A DNA stretch of 25,589 nt from Zetaproteobacteria bacterium (GTDB lineage: Bacteria; Pseudomonadota; Zetaproteobacteria; Mariprofundales; Mariprofundaceae). The stretch spans positions 1-25,589 of the forward strand of contig JAJRTX010000022.1 in NCBI GenBank assembly GCA_021545665.1, written 5' to 3'. This document shows, piece by piece, positions 1 to 8,444 of the stretch. The notes beneath the pieces were generated by a model, which had not been told where the DNA came from, made no database searches, and saw nothing but the letters and a program-made list of their open reading frames with translations. Position 1 is the stretch's first letter, and each line of letters opens with the position of its first letter. Position numbers and translations under genes: made by a program.

Positions 1-175
1 CAATCACGAGTAAAAATGGCTAATATTCTCCTGCTTTTCGTTAGAAAACTTGTCAATAGCTCGCTATTAACTGCATTTTCTGCCTCAATCAGAAAAATAT
101 TAGCTCATTTTCCTTTCGCGCCTGTATCGTGCAAAGGTCTCATTAAGTTTATTTCTGTATTTTTAAGGGTTTTGC

Positions 176-1087
176 ATGACTAGTTCAAAGGTTCGCAAAT
201 TATGGTTTGTGCGTCGAAATGGTGATGTGCGCGGCCCTTTTCCAACCACCACTATCTCTCAGTTTTTATTGGTTGGGCGACTGCACAAGTTTGATGAGGT
301 TAGTGAAGACAAGCAGGTATGGCAGGCCATAGATGATGTGGAAGAGCTGGTGCCTGATCTGGTGAAAGCCGATATGGCTGACCCGGTTAAGCAGTCAAAT
401 CTTGACGCCAGCAGATATGGCGCAGATGAACGTAGTGGTGAAGAGCGTCGTCATGATGATGAGTCAGAACACCAAGAGCAACGCGAGGCTGAGCGGCGTG
501 TTGCCGAGACCATGGACGAACATGCCCACAGGCAGGCCAAGATGGCAGAAAGGCTGGCAGCGGCTGAACAAAAGGCCAAGCGGCAGAATGCGGTTCTGGT
601 TGTCATTCTGGTGTTGCTAAGTGTTGCTATGTTGGGGTTTATGTTTGTTTATGACCCAGGTAAGGAGGTTGTAGATATTGATTGTACAGCCGTACCGGCA
701 AGCGGCATTAACTGGAGCAATTGTGATTTGCAAGGTGCTGACCTGGATGCTGTGGATTTAAGCAAGTCATATATTCGTAACGCCAATCTCTCTTCAGCCT
801 CGTTATTCCGCGCCAATCTGCAAGGTGTCGATCTGGCTTATAGCAACCTTGGCCTTGCCAATCTGCGTCTGGCCGATATGCGTGGTGCTAGCCTGGTTGG
901 CAGTAATTTTCGCAACAGTGATTTGCGTGGTGCTGATCTTGCGGGTGCCGATTTATCTTATGCCGATCTCCAGAATGCACAGTTGGTTGGCGTGAATTTT
1001 GAAGGTGCAAGGTTGGATAAAGCGATCTGGATAGATGGTCAGCGTTGTGCGGCAGGCTCTGTGGGTGGCTGTGTTCCGGTGAACTGA
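176..1087 (+). CDS. GYF-like / pentapeptide-repeat membrane protein
   Basis: A 303-residue protein of unknown function with a composite layout. Residues 9-52 (WFVRRNGDVRGPF start, a Trp near 49) resemble the bacterial GYF_2 domain. Residues 80-136 are highly charged and probably coiled-coil. Residues 138-158 form one hydrophobic membrane segment. Residues 181-280 are about twenty tandem pentapeptide repeats of the A(D/N)LxX type, which normally fold into a right-handed quadrilateral beta-helix. With no signal peptide, the N-terminal domain should be cytosolic and the repeat helix periplasmic. Cys170, Cys183, Cys291 and Cys299 flank the helix and could form disulfides (inference). The ATG is preceded by AAGGG at 165-169. 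It ends 2 bp before the convergent AMMECR1-type gene and I see no terminator between them. Domain calls are confident; no role is proposed. Confidence 0.85.
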   Translation: MTSSKVRKLWFVRRNGDVRGPFPTTTISQFLLVGRLHKFDEVSEDKQVWQAIDDVEELVPDLVKADMADPVKQSNLDASRYGADERSGEERRHDDESEHQEQREAERRVAETMDEHAHRQAKMAERLAAAEQKAKRQNAVLVVILVLLSVAMLGFMFVYDPGKEVVDIDCTAVPASGINWSNCDLQGADLDAVDLSKSYIRNANLSSASLFRANLQGVDLAYSNLGLANLRLADMRGASLVGSNFRNSDLRGADLAGADLSYADLQNAQLVGVNFEGARLDKAIWIDGQRCAAGSVGGCVPVN

Positions 1088-1089
1088 GT

Positions 1090-1680
1090 TTATGGAAAAG
1101 AGATGCTGGTGTAACGCCAGACGCGCAAATCAGCTGACCAGTAATCAGCGGGCAGGCCGGCCTTAAGTTTGAGGTGTTGGATGAACGGTTTTGGTTCAGG
1201 CAGTTGTTGCCAGACACTTGGTAGAAATGTGCCTCTCTGTTGCCCCGCCTGAATGATAAGGCCGTCGATGCCAGGGCGAAGCTGGCGAAGTAAATCTTGT
1301 TCAGAGGTAAAGTGCATTTCTTCTGCTGGATTTAAGATTGAGATATGGATTTCCAGTTGTGCATATTCGGATTGATTCAGCGGTAAAAAGCGTGGGTCGG
1401 TAAAGGCAGCAGCGTAGGCGTTATGGACCACATCAAGCAGCAAGGGACGATGTGCTTCGAGGCTGCCGATGCAGCCACGTAACTGACCATCAATACTCAA
1501 GGTGACAAACGTGGCGCACTGTTGCTGTAATTGTGATGGGTAATCATCTGTTTTTAGAGGCAGTGGTTGGCCATGTTGCAGGCCATAATCAATACTTTTT
1601 CTGGCAACAGTCAGCAGAGTTTGTTGCATTGCTTCATCAATGTTTGTTTGTGCGGGGCTATCTGAAGGCATAGGCACCAT
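1090..1680 (-). CDS. amrA: AmmeMemoRadiSam system protein A (AMMECR1 domain)
   Basis: 196 residues, the usual size for a bacterial AMMECR1-domain protein. The family signature LRGCIGSLE lies at residues 67-75, followed by VVHNAYAAAFTDPRF, the conserved core of the domain. The biochemical role of the family is not established; in bacteria and archaea it is linked to a MEMO1-like protein and a radical SAM enzyme, and both are next door. The ATG at 1680 has AGGTGG about 6 bases upstream. The gene overlaps the end of the upstream MEMO1-like gene by 23 bp, so translation is probably coupled. The gene symbol follows usage for this system and is not tied to a known function. Confidence 0.9.
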   Translation of the reverse strand: MVPMPSDSPAQTNIDEAMQQTLLTVARKSIDYGLQHGQPLPLKTDDYPSQLQQQCATFVTLSIDGQLRGCIGSLEAHRPLLLDVVHNAYAAAFTDPRFLPLNQSEYAQLEIHISILNPAEEMHFTSEQDLLRQLRPGIDGLIIQAGQQRGTFLPSVWQQLPEPKPFIQHLKLKAGLPADYWSADLRVWRYTSISFP

Positions 1681-2455
1681 ACCCGACCACCTGGCCTTTA
1701 TCGCCGGCGGTATCGCCGGAGTTTCTTTGATCGATAATTTCTGCTTTCAGGCCATGCCTGCTGGCATACATGAGCAGACCATTCACCGGCGTGCGGCCAC
1801 AGGCACCTTCATAGCCAATTTGGTTGCCATCAAGGTTTTCGATGGCCTTTGAGGTAAGTGTGTCGAGTCTGTTTGCTGTTGCATAGTCATGGTAGTGGCT
1901 AAGGTCTGAACTGATAACGATTAATGTCTGTTGGTTCCGGGTGTCGTCTTGGCAGGCAAGTTCCAACACCTCACAAACCTCGCGTGCCGATGCATCACCC
2001 GCCACCAGCGGAATCAGTTTGAAGTTGGTCAGAATGGTTTGCAAAAATGGCAATTGGACTTCAAGGCTATGTTCCATAGAATGTGCCTCATCCATCAGCT
2101 TGACCTGTTTTAGCTTACATAATTTTTTGACCATATCTTGATCAATTTCAACTAGACCAAGCGGGGTGGCAAAACTGCTGGCGCTGGTGGCGGCCAGCCC
2201 CAGCAGGGGAACCCGGTGTGAGGGGCCAAGCAGGATAACCCGGCTGATGTTTTCACTATTATTTTCCAATAAATGATAGGCATTGGCGGCGATAGGACCG
2301 GAGTAAACATAGCCTGCATGTGGGACAATAATGGCTTTGGGTGTTGGCCCGGACGACGTGGCTTGGACAAGAAACTGCTGCACCATGCCTTTCAGGCTTG
2401 TTTCATCATCAGGGTAAAACATACCGGCCACGGCGGCGGGTCTGATGTTGCTCAT
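1658..2455 (-). CDS. amrB: AmmeMemoRadiSam system protein B (MEMO1 family)
   Basis: 265 residues, normal for MEMO1-like proteins, which share the fold of class III non-heme iron dioxygenases (LigB). Residues matching the human MEMO1 metal-site ligands are visible: His46 in VPHAGYVYSG, His80 in LLGPSH, and Cys219 in ACGRTPVNGLL. SSDLSHYHDY (182-191) and MEHSLEVQLPF are further conserved blocks. The start was set at ATG 2455, which has GAGGTG six bases upstream; an in-frame GTG at 2467 overlaps that ribosome-binding site and is less likely. It is first in a two-gene operon with the AMMECR1 protein and is transcribed divergently from the radical SAM gene. Substrate and reaction are unknown. Confidence 0.92.
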   Translation of the reverse strand: MSNIRPAAVAGMFYPDDETSLKGMVQQFLVQATSSGPTPKAIIVPHAGYVYSGPIAANAYHLLENNSENISRVILLGPSHRVPLLGLAATSASSFATPLGLVEIDQDMVKKLCKLKQVKLMDEAHSMEHSLEVQLPFLQTILTNFKLIPLVAGDASAREVCEVLELACQDDTRNQQTLIVISSDLSHYHDYATANRLDTLTSKAIENLDGNQIGYEGACGRTPVNGLLMYASRHGLKAEIIDQRNSGDTAGDKGQVVGYGAYAFR

Positions 2456-2482
2456 GTTACACCTCACACGTCAAAGATCACA

Positions 2483-2550
2483 CTATCAGTATAGGAAATA
2501 ATTTGCCTGTTTTGCTTGAATTTTTACTGTGATAACGCTATCAGGTATAG
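2483..2550. promoter_or_regulatory. Possible paired operator in the amrB / radical SAM divergent promoter region
   Basis: Two near-identical partly palindromic boxes, CTATCAGTATAG (2483-2494) and CTATCAGGTATAG (2538-2550), are spaced 55 bp start to start, close to five helical turns. On the minus strand the first box includes TATACT, a good -10 for the amrB operon. The second overlaps a candidate plus-strand promoter (TTGAAT at 2517, 17-bp spacer, TATCAG at 2540). The repeats are seen directly; the operator role is inferred and the regulator is unknown. Confidence 0.4.
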
Positions 2551-2569
2551 AGTGACCTTGGGGATTGTG

Positions 2570-3664
2570 ATGACTTCAGAACTTAACACGGTGGTGGCAA
2601 CGGAGTACTGGCATCGGCTGGATGATGGCCGGGTGCAGTGTGATTTATGTCCACGTTATTGCAAGTTACATGATGGTCAGCAGGGCTTGTGTTTTGTCAG
2701 GGCGAATCAGAACAATCAAATTGTGCTCACCACCTATGGTCGCTCCAGTGGTTATTGTGTCGACCCGATTGAAAAGAAACCGATAAATCATTTTTTGCCT
2801 GGTACGCCGGTGCTGTCATTTGGCACAGCGGGCTGTAATCTGGCCTGCAAATTTTGTCAGAACTGGGATATGAGTAAGTCCCGGGAGATGGATGTTCTGA
2901 CTGATCAGGCACCCCCCGAGGTGATTGCCAAGGCAGCGAAACAACTAGGCTGTTCCAGTGTTGCCTATACTTACAACGACCCGGTTATCTTTCTTGAATA
3001 TGCAGTTGATGTGGCCAAGGCTTGTCACGAACTGGGTATCAAGTCTGTGGCGGTGACGGCAGGCTATATTACTGATGCGCCACGCAAGGTGTTTTTTGAA
3101 AATATGGACGCGGCCAATGTGGATTTGAAGGCATTCAGTGAGGACTTTTATTACAAAATCTGTGGTGGTCATCTGCAAAACGTGTTGAATGCTCTGATCT
3201 ACATTAAACACGAAACCGGTGTCTGGCTTGAGACAACCACCTTGTTAATCCCGGGCAAAAATGACTCTGATGATGAACTCAAACGCATGACTGAGTGGGT
3301 AGTAGAAAAGCTGGGCCCGGATGTGCCGATGCATTTTACGGCCTTTCACCCGGAGTGGAAGATGATGGATGTGCCATCAACACCTGTTTCTACTTTGATC
3401 AGAGCCAGAGAGATTGCGTTGGCCAATGGCGTGCGCTATGCCTATACCGGTAATGTCCATGACAAGTCAGGCGAAAGTACCTATTGCCATCGCTGCGGCA
3501 AGATGGTGATCGGCCGGGACTGGTATGTTTTATCGGATTGGCATTTAAGCAATGATGGTCATTGTGAGTACTGTGGCAGCCAATGTGACGGCCTGTTTCA
3601 GGATAAGGCCGGAACCTGGGGTGCCACACGTCTGCCAGTGCGTTTGCGTGATTATGCTATTTGA
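2570..3664 (+). CDS. amrS: AmmeMemoRadiSam system radical SAM enzyme
   Basis: 364 residues, as expected for AmrS-type radical SAM proteins related to pyruvate formate-lyase-activating enzyme. The [4Fe-4S] motif CNLACKFC (Cys89, Cys93, Cys96) uses the standard CX3CX2C spacing. Extra cysteines sit at the N-terminus (CDLCPRYC and C41) and in a C-terminal zinc-ribbon-like tail with CHRC and CEYCGSQC, which may bind additional metal or clusters. An in-frame TTG at 2516 would add 18 residues, but ATG 2570 has GGGG at 2560-2563 and matches family length, so it was chosen. It is divergent from the A and B genes, completing the three-component system. Its substrate is unknown. It ends 5 bp from the convergent carbonic anhydrase gene. 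Confidence 0.93.
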   Translation: MTSELNTVVATEYWHRLDDGRVQCDLCPRYCKLHDGQQGLCFVRANQNNQIVLTTYGRSSGYCVDPIEKKPINHFLPGTPVLSFGTAGCNLACKFCQNWDMSKSREMDVLTDQAPPEVIAKAAKQLGCSSVAYTYNDPVIFLEYAVDVAKACHELGIKSVAVTAGYITDAPRKVFFENMDAANVDLKAFSEDFYYKICGGHLQNVLNALIYIKHETGVWLETTTLLIPGKNDSDDELKRMTEWVVEKLGPDVPMHFTAFHPEWKMMDVPSTPVSTLIRAREIALANGVRYAYTGNVHDKSGESTYCHRCGKMVIGRDWYVLSDWHLSNDGHCEYCGSQCDGLFQDKAGTWGATRLPVRLRDYAI

Positions 3665-3669
3665 GTGGC

Positions 3670-4311
3670 TTACCCTTCAGACTCAGACATGCGATAGAGC
3701 TTGGATATATCTTCCTTATTGTTGAAATCCACTTTCAGGTCGCGCAGCAAACCATCTTTGATGCTGTAAATCCAGCCATGTACTGAAAGTTCCTGACCGC
3801 GCTCCCAGGCCCCCTGGATGATATTGGTGTGACAGACATTGAAAACCTGCTCAGTCACGTTCAGTTCACACATACGATCCCAGCGTTCATCAGCATCACT
3901 AATGAGGTTGAGTTTGGATTGGTGTTTTTGATAGAGATCTTTGAGATGGCGCAGCCAGTAATCAACGATGCCGAATGACTTGTTTTGCATTGCAGCCTGT
4001 ACACCGCCACAACCATAATGGCCGCAAACGATGATGTGTTTGACCTTTAAAACATCGACGGCGTATTGAATCACGGACAAACAATTTAGATCAGTGTGGA
4101 TAACAGCATTGGCAACATTTCGATGCACGAACAGTTCGCCTGGTAGCAGACCGACGATTTCATTGGCTGGCACGCGGCTATCTGCACAACCAATCCAGAG
4201 ATACTCCGGTGCTTGTTGGGCCGAGAGCTTTTTGAAAAATGCAGGATCTTCAGCATTAATGGCGTCAGTCCAGGATTTGTTGTTGTCAAAAAGTTTTTTG
4301 GTGTCGGGCAT
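3670..4311 (-). CDS. can: Beta-class carbonic anhydrase
   Basis: 213 residues from ATG 4311. It interconverts CO2 and bicarbonate in the cytosol. The zinc site is complete: Cys42, Asp44 and Arg46 in GCADSRVP, then His98 and Cys101 in CGHYGCGG, with numbering that matches E. coli Can (220 residues). A TTG at 4359 would add 16 residues not expected in the family, so the internal ATG was preferred even though its ribosome-binding site (AGGCTC) is weak. It lies downstream of, and in the same direction as, the Na/Pi cotransporter, 65 bp away, and may be co-transcribed with it. The assignment is secure. Confidence 0.95.
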   Translation of the reverse strand: MPDTKKLFDNNKSWTDAINAEDPAFFKKLSAQQAPEYLWIGCADSRVPANEIVGLLPGELFVHRNVANAVIHTDLNCLSVIQYAVDVLKVKHIIVCGHYGCGGVQAAMQNKSFGIVDYWLRHLKDLYQKHQSKLNLISDADERWDRMCELNVTEQVFNVCHTNIIQGAWERGQELSVHGWIYSIKDGLLRDLKVDFNNKEDISKLYRMSESEG

Positions 4312-4376
4312 ATTGATTGAGCCTGTTAAGGTTTGAGCAGAGCATACCAGTAGAGGCAATCATTTATCAAAATGGT

Positions 4377-6029
4377 TCACTGATTGGCGGGAATATGTTC
4401 GTGTTCTTCCAATTGTTCAGCTGGGGTGCAGGCCTGGAGGCTGGCCAGATAACGAGCGCCTTTTTCAATCTGTTCGGCAAGACGGCGCAATTGACTCAGC
4501 ATCTCAAGTTGAATTACCATTTCAGTGGTCTTGATGTGCCCTTCTGTGCCCGCTCGCAGTAATGTGGTTTTGAGTGAGTGGTAATCTTCCTGAAGCCTGG
4601 ACAGTGCCGTGGAGCAGACCTTACTGGAGTAATGTTCAAGACTTGTATCTGCATCCTCAATCAGTTGAACCACGCTGCTCTTAAAATGGCTGATTTCCTC
4701 TGCAAACTCAGTGTTTGCAAGGTCATGATGCTGTTGCTGAGCGGCGATATGCTCGGCAAGATGGCAGGCAGCGCAGTAATATCGACCAACCCTAATGGCA
4801 TTTGGCAATGCTTCGGCCAGTTCATCGGGTAGTTTGGTTTTTTGTAAGGATGTGCAGTATTCGCCAGCAGCAATCACTAGCCGTTCCTGACTGTGCCGGT
4901 CAAACAACAGCTGGCCGCTTGGTCCTTGCTCAGCACTGATTGCGCCTTTAGCAACTTTGCGGCCAATGTCGGCGATGCGTAGTAGCTCTAGCCCTAGTGC
5001 CTGGAAGGCGAGCACGGGTGTCCCTAGCAGCGTCTTATCCAGGTGGTGGGGTTTGGCCTTGTCTTCCTCGTTCGAGCGAAAGCGTTGCTTTAGAAAGCTG
5101 ACCAGGGCGTTGGTAAAGGGCCATAACAGAATGACCCCCAGAATATTGAACAGACTGTGGAACAACGCCAGAATTATTGGGGTTTCAGTGGCATAACCCA
5201 GATGACCCTGTGCCAGCTGAACGGTTGATAGCATCAACGGTAAAATTAGCAGGGCCACCAGGCCGGTAAGCAGGTTGAAACAGACATGGGCTGCCGCGAC
5301 ACGTTTGGCATTGGCCGTGGCACCAATCACCGCCAGTAAGGCGGTGCTGGTGGTACCGACATTGGCACCAATAATCATGGCGGCTGCGGCTGGCAGGGGG
5401 ATTACAGCGCCACCGGCAGCTGTCAAAATAATGGTCATTGAGGCGCTGGATGATTGCATTAGCACGGTCATCAGAAAACCACTGCCAACCAGTAGCAGCA
5501 GGTCCATACCACTGGCCTCAAGGTTAGCAAACTGGATTGCTCCGCCCAGACCTTCAAAACCTGTTTTAAGGATTTCGATACCAAGAAAAAACACGCCAAA
5601 GCCAGCTAATGCCTCACCAAAGGCCCCCAGCCGTTTGTTATTCCAAAGTAAACGCATGGCCATACCGATACCGATGGCGGGCAAGGCAAACAATTTTATG
5701 TCGACATGAAAGCCAATCAGTGCCACCAGCCAGGCGGTCATGGTGGTGCCAATGTTGCTGCCGTAGATGACGGTTATGGCCTGTTTTAGCTGTATCAGGC
5801 CAGCATTAACAAAACCGAGTGTGGCGACGGTGACGGCGCTTGAGGACTGCACCAGCGAGGTAATGGATATGCCGGTCAGAATTCCGCGCAGGGTGGTGCG
5901 GGTCCAGCGTTCAAGCATGTTTTGCAGGGCATGCCCCGCAGCCAGGCGCAGGCCGTTGGTCATTAGATACATGCCGAGCAGGAAAAGGCCGATTCCACCA
6001 AGGAGACTGCTGCTTATGCCTAAATCCAT
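4377..6029 (-). CDS. Na/Pi cotransporter family protein with PhoU-like tail
   Basis: 550 residues. The membrane half (about residues 1-320) holds the duplicated Na/Pi-cotransporter signature QSSSAV (61-66) and QSSSAS (192-197) with many hydrophobic helices. The cytosolic C-terminal half (about 345-540) is helical and charged, as in the PhoU-like domain that follows this transporter in many bacteria. The expected role is sodium-coupled phosphate transport at the inner membrane; the direction of transport cannot be told from sequence. The ATG at 6029 has AAGGA about 12 bases upstream. It is divergent from cysH across a 166-bp AT-rich region in which I could not fix a promoter with confidence. 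Confidence 0.9.
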   Translation of the reverse strand: MDLGISSSLLGGIGLFLLGMYLMTNGLRLAAGHALQNMLERWTRTTLRGILTGISITSLVQSSSAVTVATLGFVNAGLIQLKQAITVIYGSNIGTTMTAWLVALIGFHVDIKLFALPAIGIGMAMRLLWNNKRLGAFGEALAGFGVFFLGIEILKTGFEGLGGAIQFANLEASGMDLLLLVGSGFLMTVLMQSSSASMTIILTAAGGAVIPLPAAAAMIIGANVGTTSTALLAVIGATANAKRVAAAHVCFNLLTGLVALLILPLMLSTVQLAQGHLGYATETPIILALFHSLFNILGVILLWPFTNALVSFLKQRFRSNEEDKAKPHHLDKTLLGTPVLAFQALGLELLRIADIGRKVAKGAISAEQGPSGQLLFDRHSQERLVIAAGEYCTSLQKTKLPDELAEALPNAIRVGRYYCAACHLAEHIAAQQQHHDLANTEFAEEISHFKSSVVQLIEDADTSLEHYSSKVCSTALSRLQEDYHSLKTTLLRAGTEGHIKTTEMVIQLEMLSQLRRLAEQIEKGARYLASLQACTPAEQLEEHEHIPANQ

Positions 6030-6195
6030 TTTGTTGTCCGGATCCTTTTATCCAATTAAAAGGTATAGCGACCGGCTATATTATATAATTAATATGTATG
6101 ATAATTATCTTGTTAATAGTGTAATCTTCTATCGATCATAAGCCGATATAGCTTATATACTCATCTAATTTTATGCCTAATCGGAGCTATTTGCT

Positions 6196-6909
6196 ATGAC
6201 CACATCAGCGGCCCAGCAGCAGCCGGACCAGACAATTCAAGAGCTGACGATTGCAGAGCAGCTCAATGAGCTTAATCAACGCTATCATGATTTAAGCCCT
6301 GAACAGCGGGTAAAACAGCTTTATAAAGACTTTGATCAAAGTGAAGTGATGTTGACGTCATCATTTGCCACCAACTCAGCTTTTTTGTTGCATCTGTTTT
6401 CGACCACCGCACCTGAACAGGTGATACATTTTATTGATACCGGTTTTCATTTTCCTGAAACGCTGGCGTATAAAGAGCAACTGACGGATCTATATCATCT
6501 TAATGTGCTCGACGTGCACCCGGAAGAATGGAAGCATGAATACAGCGTTAAGGATCAAACCTGGAAGACCGATCCAGACTTCTGCTGTTCGATTAACAAG
6601 GTAGAGCCTTTGCAGGAGGTTAAGAAAAATTTTAACGTTTGGGTCTCAGGCTTGATCCGCTGGCAGACCGATCATCGTGCCAATCTTGATATTTTTGAGT
6701 ATCGTGGCGGCATGATTAAGTTCTACCCATTGCTGGACGTGACTAAAGAAGAACGTGATGGCTATATTCGTGATCATAAACTGCCATTTCATCCCATGGT
6801 TGCCAAAGGTTATTCATCTGTTGGTTGCACTCATTGCACCCGGCCGGGTGATGACCGCTGTGGACGCTGGGTGGATTCATCAAAATCGGAGTGCGGTCTG
6901 CACGTTTAG
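6196..6909 (+). CDS. cysH: Assimilatory APS reductase, [4Fe-4S] type (CysH family)
   Basis: 237 residues. It reduces activated sulfate to sulfite in cysteine biosynthesis. The catalytic cysteine is in the C-terminal SECGLHV (Cys233). Unlike E. coli PAPS reductase, it has the paired cysteines Cys130-Cys131 (DFCCSINKVEPL) and Cys211/Cys214 (GCTHCTRPGDD), which ligate the [4Fe-4S] cluster of adenylylsulfate (APS) reductases. APS is therefore the likely substrate, although annotation pipelines often say PAPS. The arginine-rich block normally read as GLRRxQ appears here as GLIRWQ, a small deviation. The ATG is preceded by CGGAGC about 10 bases upstream. The gene is monocistronic and ends at a strong terminator. 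No other cys genes are in view. Confidence 0.92.
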   Translation: MTTSAAQQQPDQTIQELTIAEQLNELNQRYHDLSPEQRVKQLYKDFDQSEVMLTSSFATNSAFLLHLFSTTAPEQVIHFIDTGFHFPETLAYKEQLTDLYHLNVLDVHPEEWKHEYSVKDQTWKTDPDFCCSINKVEPLQEVKKNFNVWVSGLIRWQTDHRANLDIFEYRGGMIKFYPLLDVTKEERDGYIRDHKLPFHPMVAKGYSSVGCTHCTRPGDDRCGRWVDSSKSECGLHV

Positions 6910-6937
6910 CCTGTTTTTGTATCAGATGACAGCCAAA

Positions 6938-6966
6938 CCCCTTGCCTCAAGTGCAAGGGGTTTTTT
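6938..6966 (+). terminator. Intrinsic terminator after cysH
   Basis: A perfect 8-bp stem CCCCTTGC / GCAAGGGG with a 7-base loop is followed by six T, starting 28 bp after the cysH stop. The flanking AAA and TTT could extend the stem to 11 bp. Confidence 0.92.
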
Positions 6967-7071
6967 GCGTTTAAGGGGCTGTGAAAATTAAGCTTTTCAT
7001 GGCTCATTGACGATACCATTGTTATGGCTCTAAACAATATGGATAAAGACGGGCAGAAGGAGAGGGAAAAA

Positions 7072-8442
7072 ATGAAATATGAAGTGATTGACGCAAGGAT
7101 TACCCCTGAAGGCCATTTGGATATTTTGTCTCAGCTTGAGGTTGCCAAACTTAGAGATACAAGTCTTGGCGGGCTTTACGAAATCTTTCGTAATTGCTCG
7201 CTGGCGGTGATGAATTGTGGTGGTGATCTCGATGATGGTCGTGAATTGCTGAATCGTTATAAAGACTTCGAAATTCGCGTGGTGCAGCAGGAGCGTGGTA
7301 TTAAACTGGAAGTTAAAGGTGCCCCTGCCAGTGCCTTTGTCGATGGCAAGATGATCAAGGGGATCAGTGAACATCTATTTGCCGTATTGCGCGATGTGGT
7401 CTACGTCAATGATGAGATTCATGGCGCTTGCAAATTTGATGTGGCAACCAGCGATGGTGTGACGAATGCTGTTTTTCATATCTTGCGTAATGCCGGGGTA
7501 CTGCAACCCAATACAGATACCAATATGGTGGTGTGCTGGGGTGGGCACTCAATCAAACGCAGTGAATATGAATACACCAAAGAAGTCGGTCACGAAATGG
7601 GCCTGCGTAGTTTGAATATTTGCACCGGTTGTGGCCCGGGTTCAATGAAAGGGCCAATGAAGGGTGCCACCATTGGTCATGCCAAACAGCGCATTAATGA
7701 TGGCCGCTATTTAGGAATTTCAGAGCCGGGTATTATTGCTGCCGAGTCACCTAATCCGATTGTCAATGAACTGGTGATCTTGCCGGATATTGAAAAACGC
7801 CTTGAAGCCTTTGTCCGTACTGCGCACGGCATCGTCGTGTTCCCGGGTGGTGCTGGTACAGCAGAAGAGATCCTTTATATTCTTGGTATTCTGCTGCATC
7901 CCGACAATAAAGATATTCCATTCCCTCTGGTGTTTAGCGGTGCCAGACATGCGGAAGAATATTTTAAAGGTATAGATACTTTCATCGCCCAGACCCTTGG
8001 CCCGGAAGCGCAGAAACGCTATAAAATTATCATTGATGATCCTGGGGCTGTCGCACGCGAAATGGAGCAGGGCAGTGAAAAGGTCAGGGATTATAGGCGT
8101 GAAAAGAGTGATGCCTATTATTTCAACTGGCTGTTAAAGATTGATGAGGCCTTCCAAAAACCCTTTGAGCCGACTCATGAAAATATGTCGTCACTGCAAT
8201 TGCATAAAAATCAGGATAGCCACCAGCTAGCAGCAAATCTGCGTTGCGCCTTTTCCGGTGTGGTGGCGGGGAATGTTAAGGCCGATGGCATTAAAGCGAT
8301 CGAAGAACATGGTCTGTTTGAGATTCGTGGTGATCAAAGCATCATGGATCCACTGGATAAGTTGCTGCAAAGTTTTGTTGAACAACAACGCATGAAATTG
8401 CCAGGAAAAACCTATACACCTTGTTATAAAGTTATAAAATAG
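7072..8442 (+). CDS. ppnN: Nucleotide 5'-monophosphate nucleosidase (PpnN/YgdH, LOG-like)
   Basis: 456 residues, against 454 for E. coli PpnN, which splits nucleoside monophosphates into base and ribose 5-phosphate and is stimulated by (p)ppGpp. The lysine-decarboxylase-like/LOG signature PGGAGTAEE lies near residues 258-266, with the upstream GGHSIKRSEYEYTKEVG and CTGCGPGSMKGPMKGA blocks typical of the family. The N-terminus (ITPEGHLDILSQLEV) also matches PpnN. An ATG at 7024 is possible, but ATG 7072 has the strong ribosome-binding site AAGGAGAGG at 7057-7065 and gives the family length. It is isolated between the cysH terminator and a convergent gene 2 bp away. Confidence 0.93.
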   Translation: MKYEVIDARITPEGHLDILSQLEVAKLRDTSLGGLYEIFRNCSLAVMNCGGDLDDGRELLNRYKDFEIRVVQQERGIKLEVKGAPASAFVDGKMIKGISEHLFAVLRDVVYVNDEIHGACKFDVATSDGVTNAVFHILRNAGVLQPNTDTNMVVCWGGHSIKRSEYEYTKEVGHEMGLRSLNICTGCGPGSMKGPMKGATIGHAKQRINDGRYLGISEPGIIAAESPNPIVNELVILPDIEKRLEAFVRTAHGIVVFPGGAGTAEEILYILGILLHPDNKDIPFPLVFSGARHAEEYFKGIDTFIAQTLGPEAQKRYKIIIDDPGAVAREMEQGSEKVRDYRREKSDAYYFNWLLKIDEAFQKPFEPTHENMSSLQLHKNQDSHQLAANLRCAFSGVVAGNVKADGIKAIEEHGLFEIRGDQSIMDPLDKLLQSFVEQQRMKLPGKTYTPCYKVIK

Positions 8443-8444
8443 CC

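Noticed and set aside
52..71. Inverted repeat GTCAATAGC-TC-GCTATTAAC upstream of the first gene
   Set aside because: Nine-base arms with one mismatch in AT-rich DNA at the window edge; no promoter or second copy to support an operator.
700..1020. Tandem DNA repeat in the first gene
   Set aside because: Periodicity of 15 bp reflects pentapeptide coding; nucleotide copies are too diverged to be a satellite.
5275..5709. 144-codon plus-strand reading frame
   Set aside because: Antisense to the membrane domain of the Na/Pi cotransporter; composition typical of a shadow of hydrophobic codons.
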